From the NCBI RefSeq assembly GCF_002234675.1, contig NC_019877.2, forward strand, positions 3,007,041-3,071,040: 64,000 nucleotides of DNA, in the 5' to 3' direction. The translations under genes and the position numbers were made by a program. The number at the start of each line of letters is the position of its first letter. The stretch's first letter is position 1. This DNA is from Oryzias latipes (Eukaryota; Chordata; Actinopteri; Beloniformes; Adrianichthyidae). Shown in pieces: positions 39,436 through 54,400 of this stretch. A model generated the notes under the pieces. That model was not told where the DNA came from, searched no databases, and saw only the letters and a list, made by a program, of their open reading frames with translations.

Positions 39436-42400
39436 ATGAAGAAGCAGTTCAATCGGATGAAGCAGCTCGCCAATCAAACCGTTGGCAGGCAAGTCTAACT
39501 CGATCACATCTGTGTGTGTGATGTCCCAGTTTGAGCCCTTTTTTAGGAATTCACAGCCATGTTTTTCAGTGATGCATATTAAAAAGTTAATTTATCCCAG
39601 CTTTTATGTATGTGGGGGGATATAAAGTCACATATTTCTTAATTTTTATTCATTGAGAGGACAGACTTTGACTTTTTTTTTTCTTTCTAATCTATTGTGA
39701 TGCGTTAAGACAACAAGTTCTGAGCTTATGAACCCACTCGGGTTTAAAAAGACTCCCAACAGAGACTCCTCCATGTGGATTAATGGGCTCCTCCAGCGGT
39801 GTTGTTGTTTGCCTTTTCCCACTTCCAGACACCATCTCCTTTAGCTTCATCAAATCACCTAACAGATGATCCGGGGTGCAAACATGCTCCTACAACCGCC
39901 AACCTTTATGCGGTTGTTATGATGACACCCTGGTGTAATCAGATACTTTAAGGTAGCCATGACTCAACCTGGCATTGTGAGGAAGGTTGTGAAGGTGAGA
40001 CATGTCCGGGGAGCTCTTCTTCATGATTCCTGGAACCATGTCCGTGGTTGCACAATTGTAAACAGAGTTTGGTGCCGCGGAGCATGTGACTGCTGCAGTG
40101 GATGCTACCAGACTGTCACAGGAGATTTTTGACTTAAACGTTATTTTCATGTTTCCCGTCTGAAAATGTAAAATAAGTAACAAAAAAAAAGAGGAAATGA
40201 TGCATCAAATTCATTCATTTACATTCTCTTTTTCAGGCACAAAACTGCTTTCCATGAGGTTTTAATGTAGGATTTAGGTGTGTTTTATTAACAAAAGTAC
40301 ATTTAAACACCCTGTCCAATAGAAATAGTGTTTTTAACTTGTTCTTGTAGCATTTTTGTCACCAGCCGCAGACGAAAAAGTGCTGCTTGAAAAAGGTGGC
40401 AGTAGTAACGTAGATGCTGCAGTTGGTGGGCCACAAGCTCCCTGCTCCACTCCATACCGATGCATCCACCTGCAGACAAATAGATCCTTGTACGTCTTTG
40501 TTTTCCTCGTTTGAGCTCCAATCTTGATTAAAAAAACTCTACGTACAGCTAGATAACTCGCCATTTTTGTTGCACCGGTAAATTTAGGTTGCACAATAAA
40601 TTGCTAATTTATCGTTATTGCGGTATCAAGCTATCGCAAAAGACAGCGAAAATTGCAATAAATGGTACCCTTAAATGTTTCCCAAAACAATATTCTGGCA
40701 GCTTGAAGTGTTTAAAGAATTAATAAATCAATTTATGTATTTGACCAATCGGATGCAGCCCTTCACGTTGTGGACCAATCAGAATGAGCCCTTTGATGTT
40801 AGATGCTTGCCTCCTTTGTAGACTAGGATCATTTGGAGTATAATTTAAGTTATGTTGACTCTTATTTTATTAAACTGTTGATATTGATCACTTCTATCGC
40901 ATATCGCAAGTTTTCCTCATATCGTGCTGCCCGAGTTAGGGGTGTGAGGGACTGTGAGCTAGTAAGCTAAGTGTTTACAGTAAATCAAAAACTGTTTGTA
41001 GGGGACTTTAAAATAGTCAAAAAAAAAAAAAAAAAAAGTCGAGCTCAGTTGGTTTTAAACCCCATAAGAGCCTATGGTGACATCTGTGTAACAGAAGCGT
41101 ATCAGAAATGGATTCTGTGGTCCACTATATTTAAGGGACATTGGCCGAAGTGTGCATTATCAGAAATCAACGCTCCCTGTGGAACACTTACAAACCCATT
41201 TTTTGTTTGTTTTTTGGTTTGGATCGCTTTTTTTTCTCAAAAAGTAAACTATTTGTTACGCTGTGTCATGTAACCGTGACAACGCAGCGAGCCGGCACCG
41301 ACCTCGACTGCAGCGGCTGAGGAAAGTGACATTTATGCTGATGGTCACGATGGTTAAATAAAGCATCAGTTCAGAGAAAGGTCACCTCTAACCGCTCGTT
41401 TGTGTGCAGATGATGAAGCTAAAGTTTGTTTTAAAGAAGCCAGCGCAGTGATACAGAAAATACAAGCGATGTTTTTAGGCATGCGTTATCACGGTTGATT
41501 ATCACTTTTTAATGCACATCCAGCAGCCAATCAGAATCGAGCACTCACCCGGACCATGGTATGGATGGGAGTAATATCCTCCTCTATGTTTAAAGTCCCA
41601 CTCTGATCAACTTCTAATCTACTTTCAAATATTTCCAGTGGACTCTTATTAATGATTATGATGTTTTTAAACCAAATCAAAAAGGTTTGTGTTGTTTTCT
41701 GGTTCATTAGTGGTTTACCTCTGAGCTGTGGGTGGGTCTGTTGGTGCAGATCACCCCCCCCAGCTTCCTATCACCTATTTGTTTACACTAACTAACACTC
41801 TGTTCATGATTGACGATTTGAACACAGACATATAATTTTAAGCTTTATTTTCTCAATATATATCTTTCATCATCGTGTTAAAAACACCATTTTCTTCAGA
41901 GCGGGTCTTTAACAAACTTTTTGGGACTGACAAGATTTAAATAAGAGCTTTTCAGCTGCGATCATTTCTTTCTTTCCGTCAATTATTATCATGCTTGGAG
42001 CAGTCGGCTCATGTTTTCATACGCAGTGCTGAGCCACATCTTTGAGTTTGTACAAAGAGAAACGCTGATGAACGTCATTAATCTTGTGGAGCATGTGGGT
42101 AAAAATGAGAGTTTGGGGGTTTTTGTGCCAAATTTTCAAAGCAGAAGCCCTGCTGACAAACTCCAGAGTGCATGTATTGCACTGCTGCTTTATTATGAAC
42201 TCACTTAATGTAAGATATTGTTTCTTGTAACTGACATCCATCTCTTATTTGGGTGTTTTCATCCTTTTAAACTAGTTAGAGAATTGAAAACTTGTGTGTT
42301 GTGACCTTTTTTATAGAGTAAAACAAACTGCAGGTGTTGGATTTGATTACTGGTTAGTTGATGAAGTTTTTCTTACGTTGAGATAACTTACAAAAGCATT

Positions 42401-45400
42401 GCATTACTCATAAGCACCCACAACACTGAACATTTTTTGCTTTCATTTTATGAGACGCTAACATTTCCTTTGCGATTGTGTATTGTATAGCACTGCTGTC
42501 GTGTGCTTTCTGAAGTCCAGGAGAAGCAGGACAGCTGGAAAACTCATAGTTTCCTCACTGCCAGAGCAGTAAATTAAAACTGCAGAGTTTGATGTAGAAA
42601 CCAGGCATGCTTGCAGTAGTTGTCCACGCTTTTGCACCCATAAGTGCGGTTTAATCCCTCGGGCTGTCATGTACTTCCGAGTGTGACCTTTTAGCATTTA
42701 AATTCCACAAGCAGACTCTCATTTTCTTGTTTACTTTGTGGCCGCTTTTACCTGAAATGTTAAAAGTGCCAAAGGGCCTCACCGCTGCCCCCTGGGTTCC
42801 TGTGATTGTGCAAAGGCAGAACACTTTGTCCAGCGAGCGGCAGCTCGGAGGAAATCTCTCCTTCTTCTTCTACAAACAGGAAGCTGCCTCCCGGAGACAT
42901 ACTTTCTAGAGAACACGAGGGAGAGCTGGGAAAACTGATGTAGAGGAAGCAAATGAAACTGAGGTGCATGGAAAAACAGCATGTTTTTCATGCTAGGGAA
43001 CATTTTTGTCATTGTGGAAGTCTGCTGGGATTTACTGCTGTGATCTTTTCATGTTTGCATCAAGTTTATATTTAGGTATTCAAATGTGCTTGTAATGTAA
43101 GCTTTAAAAAGTGTTTACAAATTCAAATTTAGTCATATATTCACACCTTTATAAAGTATAAAAATATACCGGTTGACACCTTAAATCCAGAACAGGCTTT
43201 TATATTCTTTTAATCTGGTGAGAATATCTTTTCTGATTGTCTGGAGATCAACCTCAGGTGACATTTTTCAGTGACTGATGAAGGGATTTAACCATTGAAT
43301 TCAGAACTGTAAGATCTAAGAGCAAAGATGCCATATTTAAGTATTGAGAACAACAAAAGCCAACATTCTTGAACTTGTTTTGGCAATAAAGTCTGACTCC
43401 GATCATATTTTGATCTATTTTAAAGCGTTCCCAGTGCTCTTTTAATAACGATGACCCAACCTGTGTCACTTTCTAGCACATAGTTTCTGCAGAGCGGCAG
43501 GAGTTCATTAAAAGTTCACCTCTGAGTTGAGGGTTTGTGGATTTAGTCGTCTAGAAGTCAGAATGGAACAAAGCCCGGCGTATTTCCACGTCACAAATGA
43601 AACTATGGTTTTGAAGCAGAATTTTTTTTGTCTGCTCCTGATTCACATCAATTTGACTAAAGAAATGCTCAGAAATGCACATTTGAGCTTAAGTTTCTTT
43701 ATGCATGTCCTTCATCATCAGAAAAATTCCACAAGAATGTGTTTTAAAACACGATTGTCATTGAAATGGGTATCTTATTCTGTAGCAGAATTATTCAAAA
43801 CACCTAACTTTTAGTTGTAAATTGTATCCATCAGAGCTTATTAGCTTAAATATTAATATTAACCCATTCCAATGGGTTTAGCTCAAACCCATTCCAATGA
43901 TCCCATTCCAGGCATTGGAATGGGTTTGAGCTAAAGCGGTACTTTCCTAATGGGACCCATGAAAAGTCAGGTGTGGAAATACCGGCGTTAAATGGCCCTG
44001 GGTGTTCCTCTGCATCCTCATTTGCTGCAAAGACAATGAGGAGTCAGCTGGTGCGACTCTGTGCAACTGCCAGGAAAATTTTGAATTGATGCAAGATCCC
44101 TTTGATCTGTCGTCTAAAACTCGGACCATAAAAACTGGAATTTCCACGGCAAGAGGGAGCGGATGCTTTCATTATGATAGCTACCCGTCTCTGCTACGGG
44201 TATATATTCACTTTGGAGAGCATCATTTTTTAGTGTCACACATATACATCAAAAGGTTCAGAGAATCAAAATAAAATATTTTTATAGTTTTGACTAACTT
44301 TTTCTTCAAGAATCCAAACTTTTACCACCTTTGATAGTGCTGACATTCCATCTCTACATTTTTTTCTTGTGTGCATATCCATCCGTCTTCAAAGCCTTTC
44401 GTAAATCCCTTTTGGGGTCCCAGGGTTGCTGGAGCCTATCTTTGCCACTGCTGGGCAAAGGCAGGGCACGCCCTGAACAGGTCGCCAGTGTTGCAAGGCC
44501 TTGTGAGGACTTTTGTGTACAAGTATCTACCAGGAAGGAAGCCTTCATCTTCAGGATGCAGATGATCTTTATCTTGATTTATCTTTATTGACTGGAAGCC
44601 CCTCAAGTTTCCATTCCAGTGTAAAGCTCTCTTATCCAGCTTTAATTTTGCATTCCCGGTCTGTGCAGTCGGCCTCATTAGTGAGACCGTCTGAGCCGAG
44701 TCACTCCATTATTCCTTCAGCTCCTTTCATCAGAGTCCGGTGTCCATTACCTTAATGCCTTAAGCTGCCAGCTGTTGGAGCAGCAATAGGCTCCTCCACC
44801 TCTTTGGCCCCCCCGCATGTGGTGAGTGGCCAATAACAACTGCTCGATTGTGCTCTGCCAGTACTCTCTTCATTCCCTTCTACTTTCATATAAAGTCACC
44901 ATGGTAACCTGTTTGAACTGTAAGGCTGGGCTGCAAGCGTCTCTTGTTAGGAAGTCGCATGCGCCGCGCTGTTCTTCAAATGGCTGCTGCTTCCGGGAGG
45001 TCAGGTCGAGGCTCAGCTGATGCGAGCCAAACAATTGCTGTCTTGTTAGTCTGACGGGGCTTCATGCAGCCGCTGCTTGCTTCAGAGAAGCTTTCTAAAG
45101 TTTGCTGCTCAAATGTTGCTGCTTTTCTGAAGGTCTTTGCCATCCTATCTTCCACTCACATGGAGGTTATCTCATCAGCTGGTCCGTTCACATTGACGTC
45201 CACTTTTGCATGACTCTTGTACCGTCTAATGTGGTTTCATTTGGTGATTTCATCCGGTGGTCCCAGTCCGTGGATAGTTTGGTACTGGGCCGCAGAGGAA
45301 AAAAGATTACATTTTATTTGGAATCTGATTCTGGAAGAAGTTTTATTTTGAAAAACTTTAAAGCATGTCAAGGCACTTGATCACGTGTCCAAAATGCATC

Positions 45401-48400
45401 AGCTACTTTCTTTATGCCGCTTTGCCAACCGCGAAACTGAAACCTTAACAAACGTTAACAAAAAATAAACTTATTGGGAACGTTTCTTTTCACAGAAGAA
45501 GAGCCAAAAAATAAAAACTTGCATAATGTTCAGCAACCAGCTGCATCACGTTACAATGATGCTGCTAATAAAGTTGTTTAAACGGTGGGTTCATGTTTTA
45601 CATTTGGACAATACCAGTTTTAGTTACGTTCTTTTTGTTTGTATCAGTTGCACCTTAAAAGTCAGATTTTTTTTCAGCTTCCACTTTGATAGATATGTTT
45701 TATGTTTATCTTTTGTCTAAATGAAGTTTAAACCAGCTGCAGGCATGTTTCAAAGGATGGAGATGAACTTTATCGTCAAAAGTTAAGGGAAAATGGAAGC
45801 TCAAAATACAAAAGACGCTCACTTCAGCCCAGGACAGGCCGCTCCATGAAAATACTGTCTGACATTAACCTGATCTGTGGTCTGAAAACAGTTTTATTTG
45901 CTTGTAATGTGAACCACCGCTTTAAGCCACAGAGGTGGAGTCCATCCATAAATGTGCGTCCAAACATTGTTCTCCAAGGCTGTTAAAACAGAACCTTACG
46001 GTGAAAATTTGTGCATTATGTGGAGGTTCTGCAGATGAAATGAACCTTTTAGAAGTATTTGGAGAGTGATACCAGTTCTCACAAAACCCTTTCACTTTAG
46101 CAGACGCAGGAACAAGGGTCAAGTCATTGGAGTTGATTCAAGCGCAGACTATTTGTGAAAGGATGTGTCTGCCTGATACACTCACTGGTTTTTATGATCA
46201 GGACCACACCAAGAGCCTTTCAGCATGTAGTCTGTACCAGAACATGCACTGGCACGCCGTGGCTTCATCGTCACGTTTTCCAGCATGTGGCTGCATCCCA
46301 TCCTCCTGTTATCTGCAGCTACCCAAGTGATTTGCATGCAGGTTCATGTGGGCTGTAAGTTGTACCTAATTAAACAGACTGACTCATTTCCAGAGAAAAT
46401 GTCTGTGTTCATCCTTCAGCCTCAAACTTCTAATGGTTTGAAGTATTAACCTCCCAGGATTACAGTACATGTGTGTCTTCTGGCTGTAAGGCTGTGAACC
46501 CCTCTTTGTGTCTTTTTCCCTCTTCTTCCTGGCGGAGGGTTGTAATTGAAAACAGCTGGGTGGAGGTTATTGTAGCTCTCAGACGTTGTTGTTGGAGTTA
46601 TTGGGCCTAGTTTAAAGGAATCAAGCGAGCATGTTGAGACGTTTGTGTGAAAAAGAGGAGATTCATCAGATGCAGGAAGTTTGGGGATATTTCCACGAGG
46701 ATTATTGATGTTATTTAGAAACAAATCAAAGACCAACTTCCAGAACGGTGTCATATCAACCTTTTGGAAAGGCAGCTTAAAAAAGATTGATAAGAGGGGT
46801 TTCCAGTGTCGTGGTTTCAATTTATAACTTGTTTGGCATTTAGCTTCCATATGGCCAACAATGTTTATGCACTTAAATGAACAATTTTATTGCTGAGCCA
46901 GAACGTTTTAAGCTTTAAACATTTACTGGAAACTCACGCTGGTTGATGTGTTCTTCTGGGGGGGAAAAACCAAAACCCTATTCAATGAAAACCATGTTTT
47001 GGGTGTTTTTAAGGTGTTCTAGTGGTGTTTTTCTGATAATGGAGGACAAATATAAAGAAGATTAAGCTCAACATTGCATTTCTGAGTCTTTCTTTATGTG
47101 AATCGTTGTGAATCAGGAGCAGATGAAGAAAAGTCGTTTGAGGAAGATTGTATTTGTGAAGTAGAAAATACGCTGGGCGGAGTCACAAGCCCCCCGCTGC
47201 GCTCCATTCTCCATTCACTGTCAGACAAACGTCTTTGTTTTCCTCATCTGAGCTGGAATCTGGCTCCAAACTGTTTGGCTGGATAGCTCCAATATTGCTC
47301 GCCATCTTTGTTGCCCTCTATTTTTAGGTTGGGGGTGTGAGGGGCTGTCGGCTAGTGGGAGAGCTTGTAAACAGATGGATGACAGGAGGTGGGGGCGGGC
47401 TTACTTGTTCTTATGTCCTAAATTGAATCTGCAGAGGTCAATCTGGAACTTTTTTTTTTCTCTCTGAATTTGTTTGTTTTTCCATTCACTGACCTTTCAT
47501 GGAAGTTGCTGTTGTCTGTGCAGAAGTGTTGACACGTGGTCTGAGCCGAGCATGTGCTTCCCAGTCTACTGCCTTTAAGTGAATCTAATCTGTCTGACCT
47601 CTTCAAGTCCAACCAGAAGCTTACTAATAATAGCCAAAGGCCGTCCCGACTACTGTTTGGACGACACTATGGCTAACTAGCGGCTGGTGGTAAATAACCA
47701 GAGCTTGACTTGTTAATAGCTGAAGGCCTGTGAGAGTTTTTCACAGATTCTCAGCTTTGAACCTATGAGTTCATGTTATTTAGCTTCTGTCAGAACAGAA
47801 AGTAAGACTGTTTTGAGTCATGGAATCTCATAAAGACCACTTTTGCTGGCTTGAAAATGATTTTTTGATGACCTCTCAGTGAATGAAACTGCTGATCTAC
47901 CATCAGTCACCGCCGGTTTCTAACCTGCACGCTCTGTTTGTTTGTTTCTCACCTGCAGAGCGGAGAAAACAGAAGTCCTCAGCGATGACCTCCTCCAGGT
48001 AAAACAGATTCAACACTTTTCTGACCCACAATGACCACAGACGTGGCTGGAGATGCTCTTTCCTCCTCTGCAGAAGAAATCCATTCATTCCAGAACATTT
48101 GTCATTGATCGTAAATCATAATGTGTCTGAAATATTTGAAAATATATTATTTAAAGTAATGAGATGAGGAGAAAACACGTCTTATTTTATTTCAGTTTTT
48201 GAATCGAGATGCCTTCCATGAGCTCCAGATTCCTTTCCAATATGCATTTATTAAAGTTTCAGATCATTGAAAGGAGTTTATTGAGTTTCTCAGAAATGTA
48301 CATTTCTGTTGCGATTTGTTTCCAGTTCCGCCCGTTACTGATAAATTCTGGGTGAACCCCCATGAATCTACTTTAACCCATCCATTTTCTTTTTTTGTCA

Positions 48401-51400
48401 AATCCTCCCCTCCTTCTTGTTCTCAAACAAATGACTCAACTTATCTGTCAGGTGAAGTTTAAACCCTGAACAATAAGGAAACAGGACCTTAAAGGGTTTT
48501 TCTTGCTACCGCATTTATTTTGTAGGGTCTGATCTGTTTACGTTAAGGGCAGATGGGTAATGTTACTTTCATAAAATGGGAACTTTTCCTGAGTTTTGGA
48601 AGGTAATGCACCTTGAGAGAGGTTCCCCCTGCCGGACACCAGCGTCTGCTTTTGGCTCTGCTCTGACGACAGCAGAGACGAGCAGCAAAGCCTGGAAGCG
48701 GAGCTGCTTCCCTCAGAACAGTTGTGCTTTTGTTGTGGTTGAAAGCTTCAGAAATGTTCGAAAAAGTCTGCATCTCCTGACTTTTATAATTATGGTAATT
48801 GTGGCCCAAGATGAGCAGCGTACAGATGTGGATGACTGTTTTGTCTTGTGACACTGAGCTAAAATAATTCTGATCTGAAGACGCAGTTTCAGGGACGTGA
48901 CGAAACCTCTCGAACAGAAGATACTGGAGCAACTTTGGCTATAATTGACTGAGAGAGGAAATGACTACAGTCAAGGAGAAGTGAAGGTGTTTAAGGGTAG
49001 AGTTTGAGCATAAATTCTCTCATTGATGTGAAAATGTCATTTAGCTGCTCTGATCTTCAGACACACTTGATTTTCTTAACTTTTTAAAACGTGCCTTTGT
49101 TTTTTCTGAGCTAAAATGGCCAAGTTTAGCCTATTGAAACATTACTTTAGCTTAGGTTGCAGTTATTGGAAGTGAAATGTGCTTTTAGTCTTTGACATAC
49201 CGTATTTTCCGGACTATAAGTCGCCCTTTTTTTCATAGTTTGGCAAGGGGTGCGACTTATACTCCGCAGCGACTTATATTAGAAATAAATTGAAATAAAT
49301 ACATTGTTAACCTTCCTGTTATGTTCATTTGTGAGGAACAGAGATGATGTTCCTGGGTCAATTTGATGTATGAGGTATGTTAAGTGTTAAGAGTCTGTTA
49401 AGTGACTCAGAAAATTAGCAAACTTTTTTTTACAGTAAGATCTTGAAGGCTAACAACATAATATTCTATTTTCCAATGATTTCATAGATTCAGAAATGCA
49501 ATAAAAATGAAAACTGTTTCTACAAATACAGGATGAAAACAGAGTATTAGTTGGACAATGATGCTTCATTAAAGGAATAAATAAATAAGTATGAGAAAGA
49601 ATTACTGTGAAATTATTAGATAAACAGTCTGCTATGATTGTGTCATATAAGGTTGTGAAAGTTAAAATGCGACTTATAGTCCAGTGCGACTTATCTGTGT
49701 TTTTTTCTACTTTATAATGCATTTTTGGGCTGGTGCGACTTATACTCCGGTGCGACTTATAGTCCGGAAAATACGGTAAATTGGATTTTGTGCCTCCTGA
49801 AGAAAAGCAGTAAATCTGTTCATTAAACCATGAAAAAAAAGCTTTTGTATGATCACAAAGAAAAAGGGAGCCAGTTTAGCTCGTGCTGGTTTGCGGCGCC
49901 TTCCGTCCGTGAAACCCGGGTTCGACTCCGGGCTGCTCCCTGTTCCCTTCTCTACCTCTGCCGGTTCCAAGCCCGGTTTGAGAAGGTTGCGTCAGGAAGG
50001 GCATCCGGCGTAAAACATTGCCAAATTTACCATGCGACTTGTTCGCTGTGGCGACCCCTGATGGGAGAAGCCGAAAGTGGAAGTAAGTAAGATGATCACA
50101 AAGAAAACAGTTTTTGTAGGTTCCAAACAAGTCAGAAATGATAGATGGATCGTTTGTGACCAGAGATTGGGGCAGAGCTGGCATCTGATGAATTTACTGA
50201 TTTTAAAAATGCATAATATTGTTTTTTGACTCATTTTTTATACAAGGAAAGCATTTGTGAGTGATGCATAAAAAGACTTTCGTTTGTCAACATAAAACTA
50301 ACTAAAGAGCAGCTAATGCTGCACATTGTTGTCTCTGTAGTTTGACAGTTTGTGTCTACATAAAGTTAAGTCAAAGTGAGACTTTTGGAATGTCCATTTT
50401 AAAGTGGATGTGAGGGGATTTGTTCTGAACGGCACACGCATCGATGGTCCTGCGGGCGCGCGGGATTCCCGCAGGGAAATGACAGCAGGGGGTTCTGGGA
50501 AAAATGAACCTCAGCTGTTTGGAAATAAAGGAAAAATATTCCTGTCCTCACTTCCTGTTGCTTTCTTCTAAACATTCATGTAACAGACACTTAAATATTG
50601 GAGAAATATCTGTGAACGGGGTTTGATTGACAGCTGGAACATCTGTGTTAATTTTAGTTTGATTTTCTGTAACGCACACACAGAAAGGAACAGTGGTGAC
50701 TAAGAACTTTGGGAAGCCACAAAGAGTTATTTTCATTTCTTTTTCTTCTCCCTGACAAGTCGATGTGACATTTCCTCAGAGAAACAATGGTTCAGTCTGT
50801 CTGGAAAACAGCTCTCGTCTCTTCTGGTGCTTTCTCAGCTCATGCAAACGTTGTTGTTTCAATAAAAAATAGCTGCCGGGCGCAAACCACGGCTACCTGC
50901 AAACCAGAACCGCGTAAAAACCCAGACCGTCGTTCAAGATCGAGTTTATTGGACAGAAATAAATGAATTCAATTAAGTGACATTTCAAAGCTTTGTTGTT
51001 GTTTTACTTAATAAATCCTGTCTTTTTAACAAATACTCAACAGTCCTTTCAAAATTACTCAATGTTATCAATGCTAACGTTAGTTTTTTTTTGTGTGTGT
51101 CAAATAATACCAATTGAAATTGGACCAACAATACCTGCAAAGTAGATATTCTTCATCCGTCTCTTTCAGTCATGAGTGATTGTTTTGCTTGTGGACATTT
51201 TTACACAAATGTTTAACAGCGTATTGAAAAAAGAAGCAAATCTACAGCATAAAAAGAAAAAAACAATGTTCGACAAGACTTAAAGACCCACTACAATGAA
51301 AATAGTCTTTGGTGTTTTTAACATGTGCTTGTGACATTATTCATGTTGTTTACGTATGTCTACGTTGAAAGTTTCAAACTATAAGAAGAAAGGATTTTCG

Positions 51401-54400
51401 TCATTGGCATTCACTTATTAGCAAATTAAAGTTTTTTTTAAAATGTTCATTTCTTTGGTTGTTATTCTGTAAAACGCGTATATTAAGCCACTATAAAACC
51501 GTGACCCTAAAATCGAGGTTTGAGCAAGAAATCGTTGCATCCTCATTAATATCAAAGTTTTCCCATATTTTGTGCAGTCCTAGAAAACGCCATGAAAACC
51601 AGTCTTTTCGTAGACTTTCATAAATGCAGACGGCTGTGATGTTGGGATGCTTTGTATCAATTGGTCCTGTTTTGCTAAGATTTTGTGAAAAAATTTGGTT
51701 GTCTCAGTCTCAGCTGGATCATCTAAACGCAGCCCTGTATGTGACCTCTCTGGGTGCCAGATGCCATCTAAGACTTTGTCCCGCTGTCCAAACTGCACCT
51801 CGTCCATAGTTATGCTGAAGCATTCATCAAATGCCGTCCCGCATGCCAAGCCGCTCCCTCGTACTTCAGGATCGTCAGGGAGACTGTTTATTACACAACA
51901 AATGACTGAGCTCTTTCCTCACATGTACGCCCCTGGCCTCAGAACAGAATGCGTCATATTAGGCTATTTTTGCTCTTCTAGGACTGGTCCAGACATGTTT
52001 CTCTTAGGAACCAATAAACAAAGTGAGTCTCTCTTTCCTCCCTGTTGCGCTGACTTATTATTGGGATTCCCTGGTCTATGACGCGTCATGTGTTGACCTC
52101 GGAGGGAAACGCTGGCTGCTGTTTTTTCGGTTTTCACACCCATAAAGTTGACGTTGGGTGTATGACGTTGGCTGTCGGGCTCTGTTATTGTTGCAGTGAA
52201 AAAAAGACCGTCTGGTTTTCCAAAAGTCTCCCTCGCTTGAATCCAGGTTTTGGACTGATAGGAGAATCCCTGAGGGGATCTTGTGCCAGGCCCTCGCTGA
52301 ACGGAGTTCTGGCGCTGAACCCAAGTCAAACCAATAAATGCTAGGTGTGAAAATGCTTGTTTGGTGAGACTGTGAGCAAGCCAGCTGTTTTGGGAATGTC
52401 AGGGGCTGCTGTGGGCCGGCCGGGAATGATGCAGGAATGTGAGTTCAGAGTGGTGGAACGGGAGAATGACGGAGGCGGATGGCTGTAGAAGTTCTGACTG
52501 TGTTCCTGTTTTTAGGAAATCTAAAAACTGGATCCTCCCTTTGCTTGTCTTCACACTTGAACATTGTGATTCCACACTCATTAGGTCTGTTTGCAGGGGT
52601 TCCATGTAACTTCCTGCCAAATGAAACTTGTTTTTGATGTTATCTGGACCTTTGAGAACATCAGTTTGTTCTTGTTTGTTTGATGTTGCAGTCAAACACC
52701 TGGAAAGGACCAGCATGTTTGATGCACACCCCGCAGAGCTTCAGCTGCCCTCTATCCATTATCCAAGAGCTGCAGTCAGCATTCTTTCTTTGTCTGCAAG
52801 TACAGAGTGGATCTGTGTGGTCCAGCTAGTGGACAGGAGGAACTCTGTGTAACCCAAAAAAAAAGTCTTTTTTTTTCCCCCTTTAAAGCCAAAGAGACCC
52901 TTTGCTCTGTCACAGCTCAGTGACCGTTTCCATGAAGACGCTTCCGATGAGTCATGTGTTTCCCAGATAACATTCCTGCGTCAGTCTGCAGAGGCAAACT
53001 CAATCAATCATGCTTACACTTTGACCCCCTCGACTCCCATAAGATCAAGTCAAATGATTTCTTTGAGCTGGAGCACATCCGTCATCAGCTTTTCAGAAAG
53101 CTCAGCTCACTTTATGGACACATTCATTATTAAAATGGTGTTTTTAACATCTTCTTGTGGCACTTTTCTGATGAGGGAGGACATAGTTAAAGAAAATTCG
53201 GCTAAAAACTGCATTTCTGAGTACAGCTGAATGGCTCCAATGTTGCTCACCGATTTTGTTGCACTGTTAATATTAGGCTGTAAGCTAGCTGGATAGCATG
53301 TAAACGTAGAGCTCTCAGTAGATGGTCTGAAGTTACTGTAAACATTCTGCTGTCCTGTTTTCCCCATCAAATCACACTGAAGAGGGCGACTTTTTCACAT
53401 TTCCCAGCATAAACTTGATTTTTTTTTTTAAATCCTTTTTTTGGAGCATTGCACTCAAACATTCTTCCTTTTTTTGCAGATCGAGCGGCGCATGGAGCTG
53501 GTGCGTGTGGTGTCCCACAACACACACAAAAAGATGGCTTCATGTCTGCAGGGACACATCGGTGCAGAGGCAGAAAAGAGACATGTAAGTCACTGAAGCT
53601 TAAAGCTTTTTAGTTTCTCCAAATGATGGAAAAAAGAGGACCAACATTTGGGTTTAAAATTATTCATTTAATTGTATTTTTTTTAAGTGTTCCTTGATTT
53701 CTCTTTTTTTTTGTTTTGTTACCCAAAACTTTTCAAAAATGCACTACAGTCCGTACCACGCCTCTATACAGGAAATGGTCAGGTAAAAACATCATTTTAT
53801 GAGTATCTTTGTTTCCACAGAACAACCTCTGGCTTTTGTCTTCCTCTTCTCCATGCATGGCACCTTTACTTCAGTTTTTAAAGTGGAGGCTTTTATTTTG
53901 CAGAAACTGCAAACATTTCAAACAAAAAATTCCTCCATGTCTTCTTTAGACAACCTCTTAAGTCTTCATCCCATTTCCAATGTGAATTTTCCTACATGTG
54001 GCATAAATCCTGATTTCTTCATTCTGGCTGAATTCACCATGGAAACTTCTTGATGACTTTTCCTGAGCTCTGGACTGAGCGCAAAATCCTGAAGACGTTA
54101 TGTTTCTGCTCACCACAGAAAAAGCTTCCCCTCACCGCTCTTTCCCAGGCAATGATGGAAGGCGGGAACCAGCTGGGAGAAGACTCCTTGATAGGGTGAG
54201 TTTGTGATGGATGGACAGCCGTCATCCAATCAGGTGTCCGTGGCAACTGTTGCTATTTGGAGCGGATGCACTCTGGGGTGCGTGAAATATGAGGCCACAC
54301 AATCAGGCCAAGCAGTCGGCTTGTTTTTGTGCTCCTGGATCTAGATGAGGATCTAGGAAGTGACTTTCTAGAGCAGAACAGCATCCATGTTTTCATCGGC

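Noticed and set aside
48543-48932. A 129-codon minus-strand frame in arhgap17 intron 2
   Set aside because: No family resemblance, no start context and no splice signals; likely chance.
49450-49722. A 90-codon frame nearly identical to one at 55798-56160
   Set aside because: The identity comes from the two family B MITEs; the frame resembles no transposase and lies between inverted ends of a non-autonomous element.
49866-49940. A tRNA gene with paired ends and a B box
   Set aside because: It is the head of a SINE: it continues into a SINE tail and the whole unit has a 16-base target duplication.
51695-52329. Overlapping frames of 100-128 codons on both strands
   Set aside because: Less AT-rich intronic sequence; no recognisable protein and no consistent exon structure.
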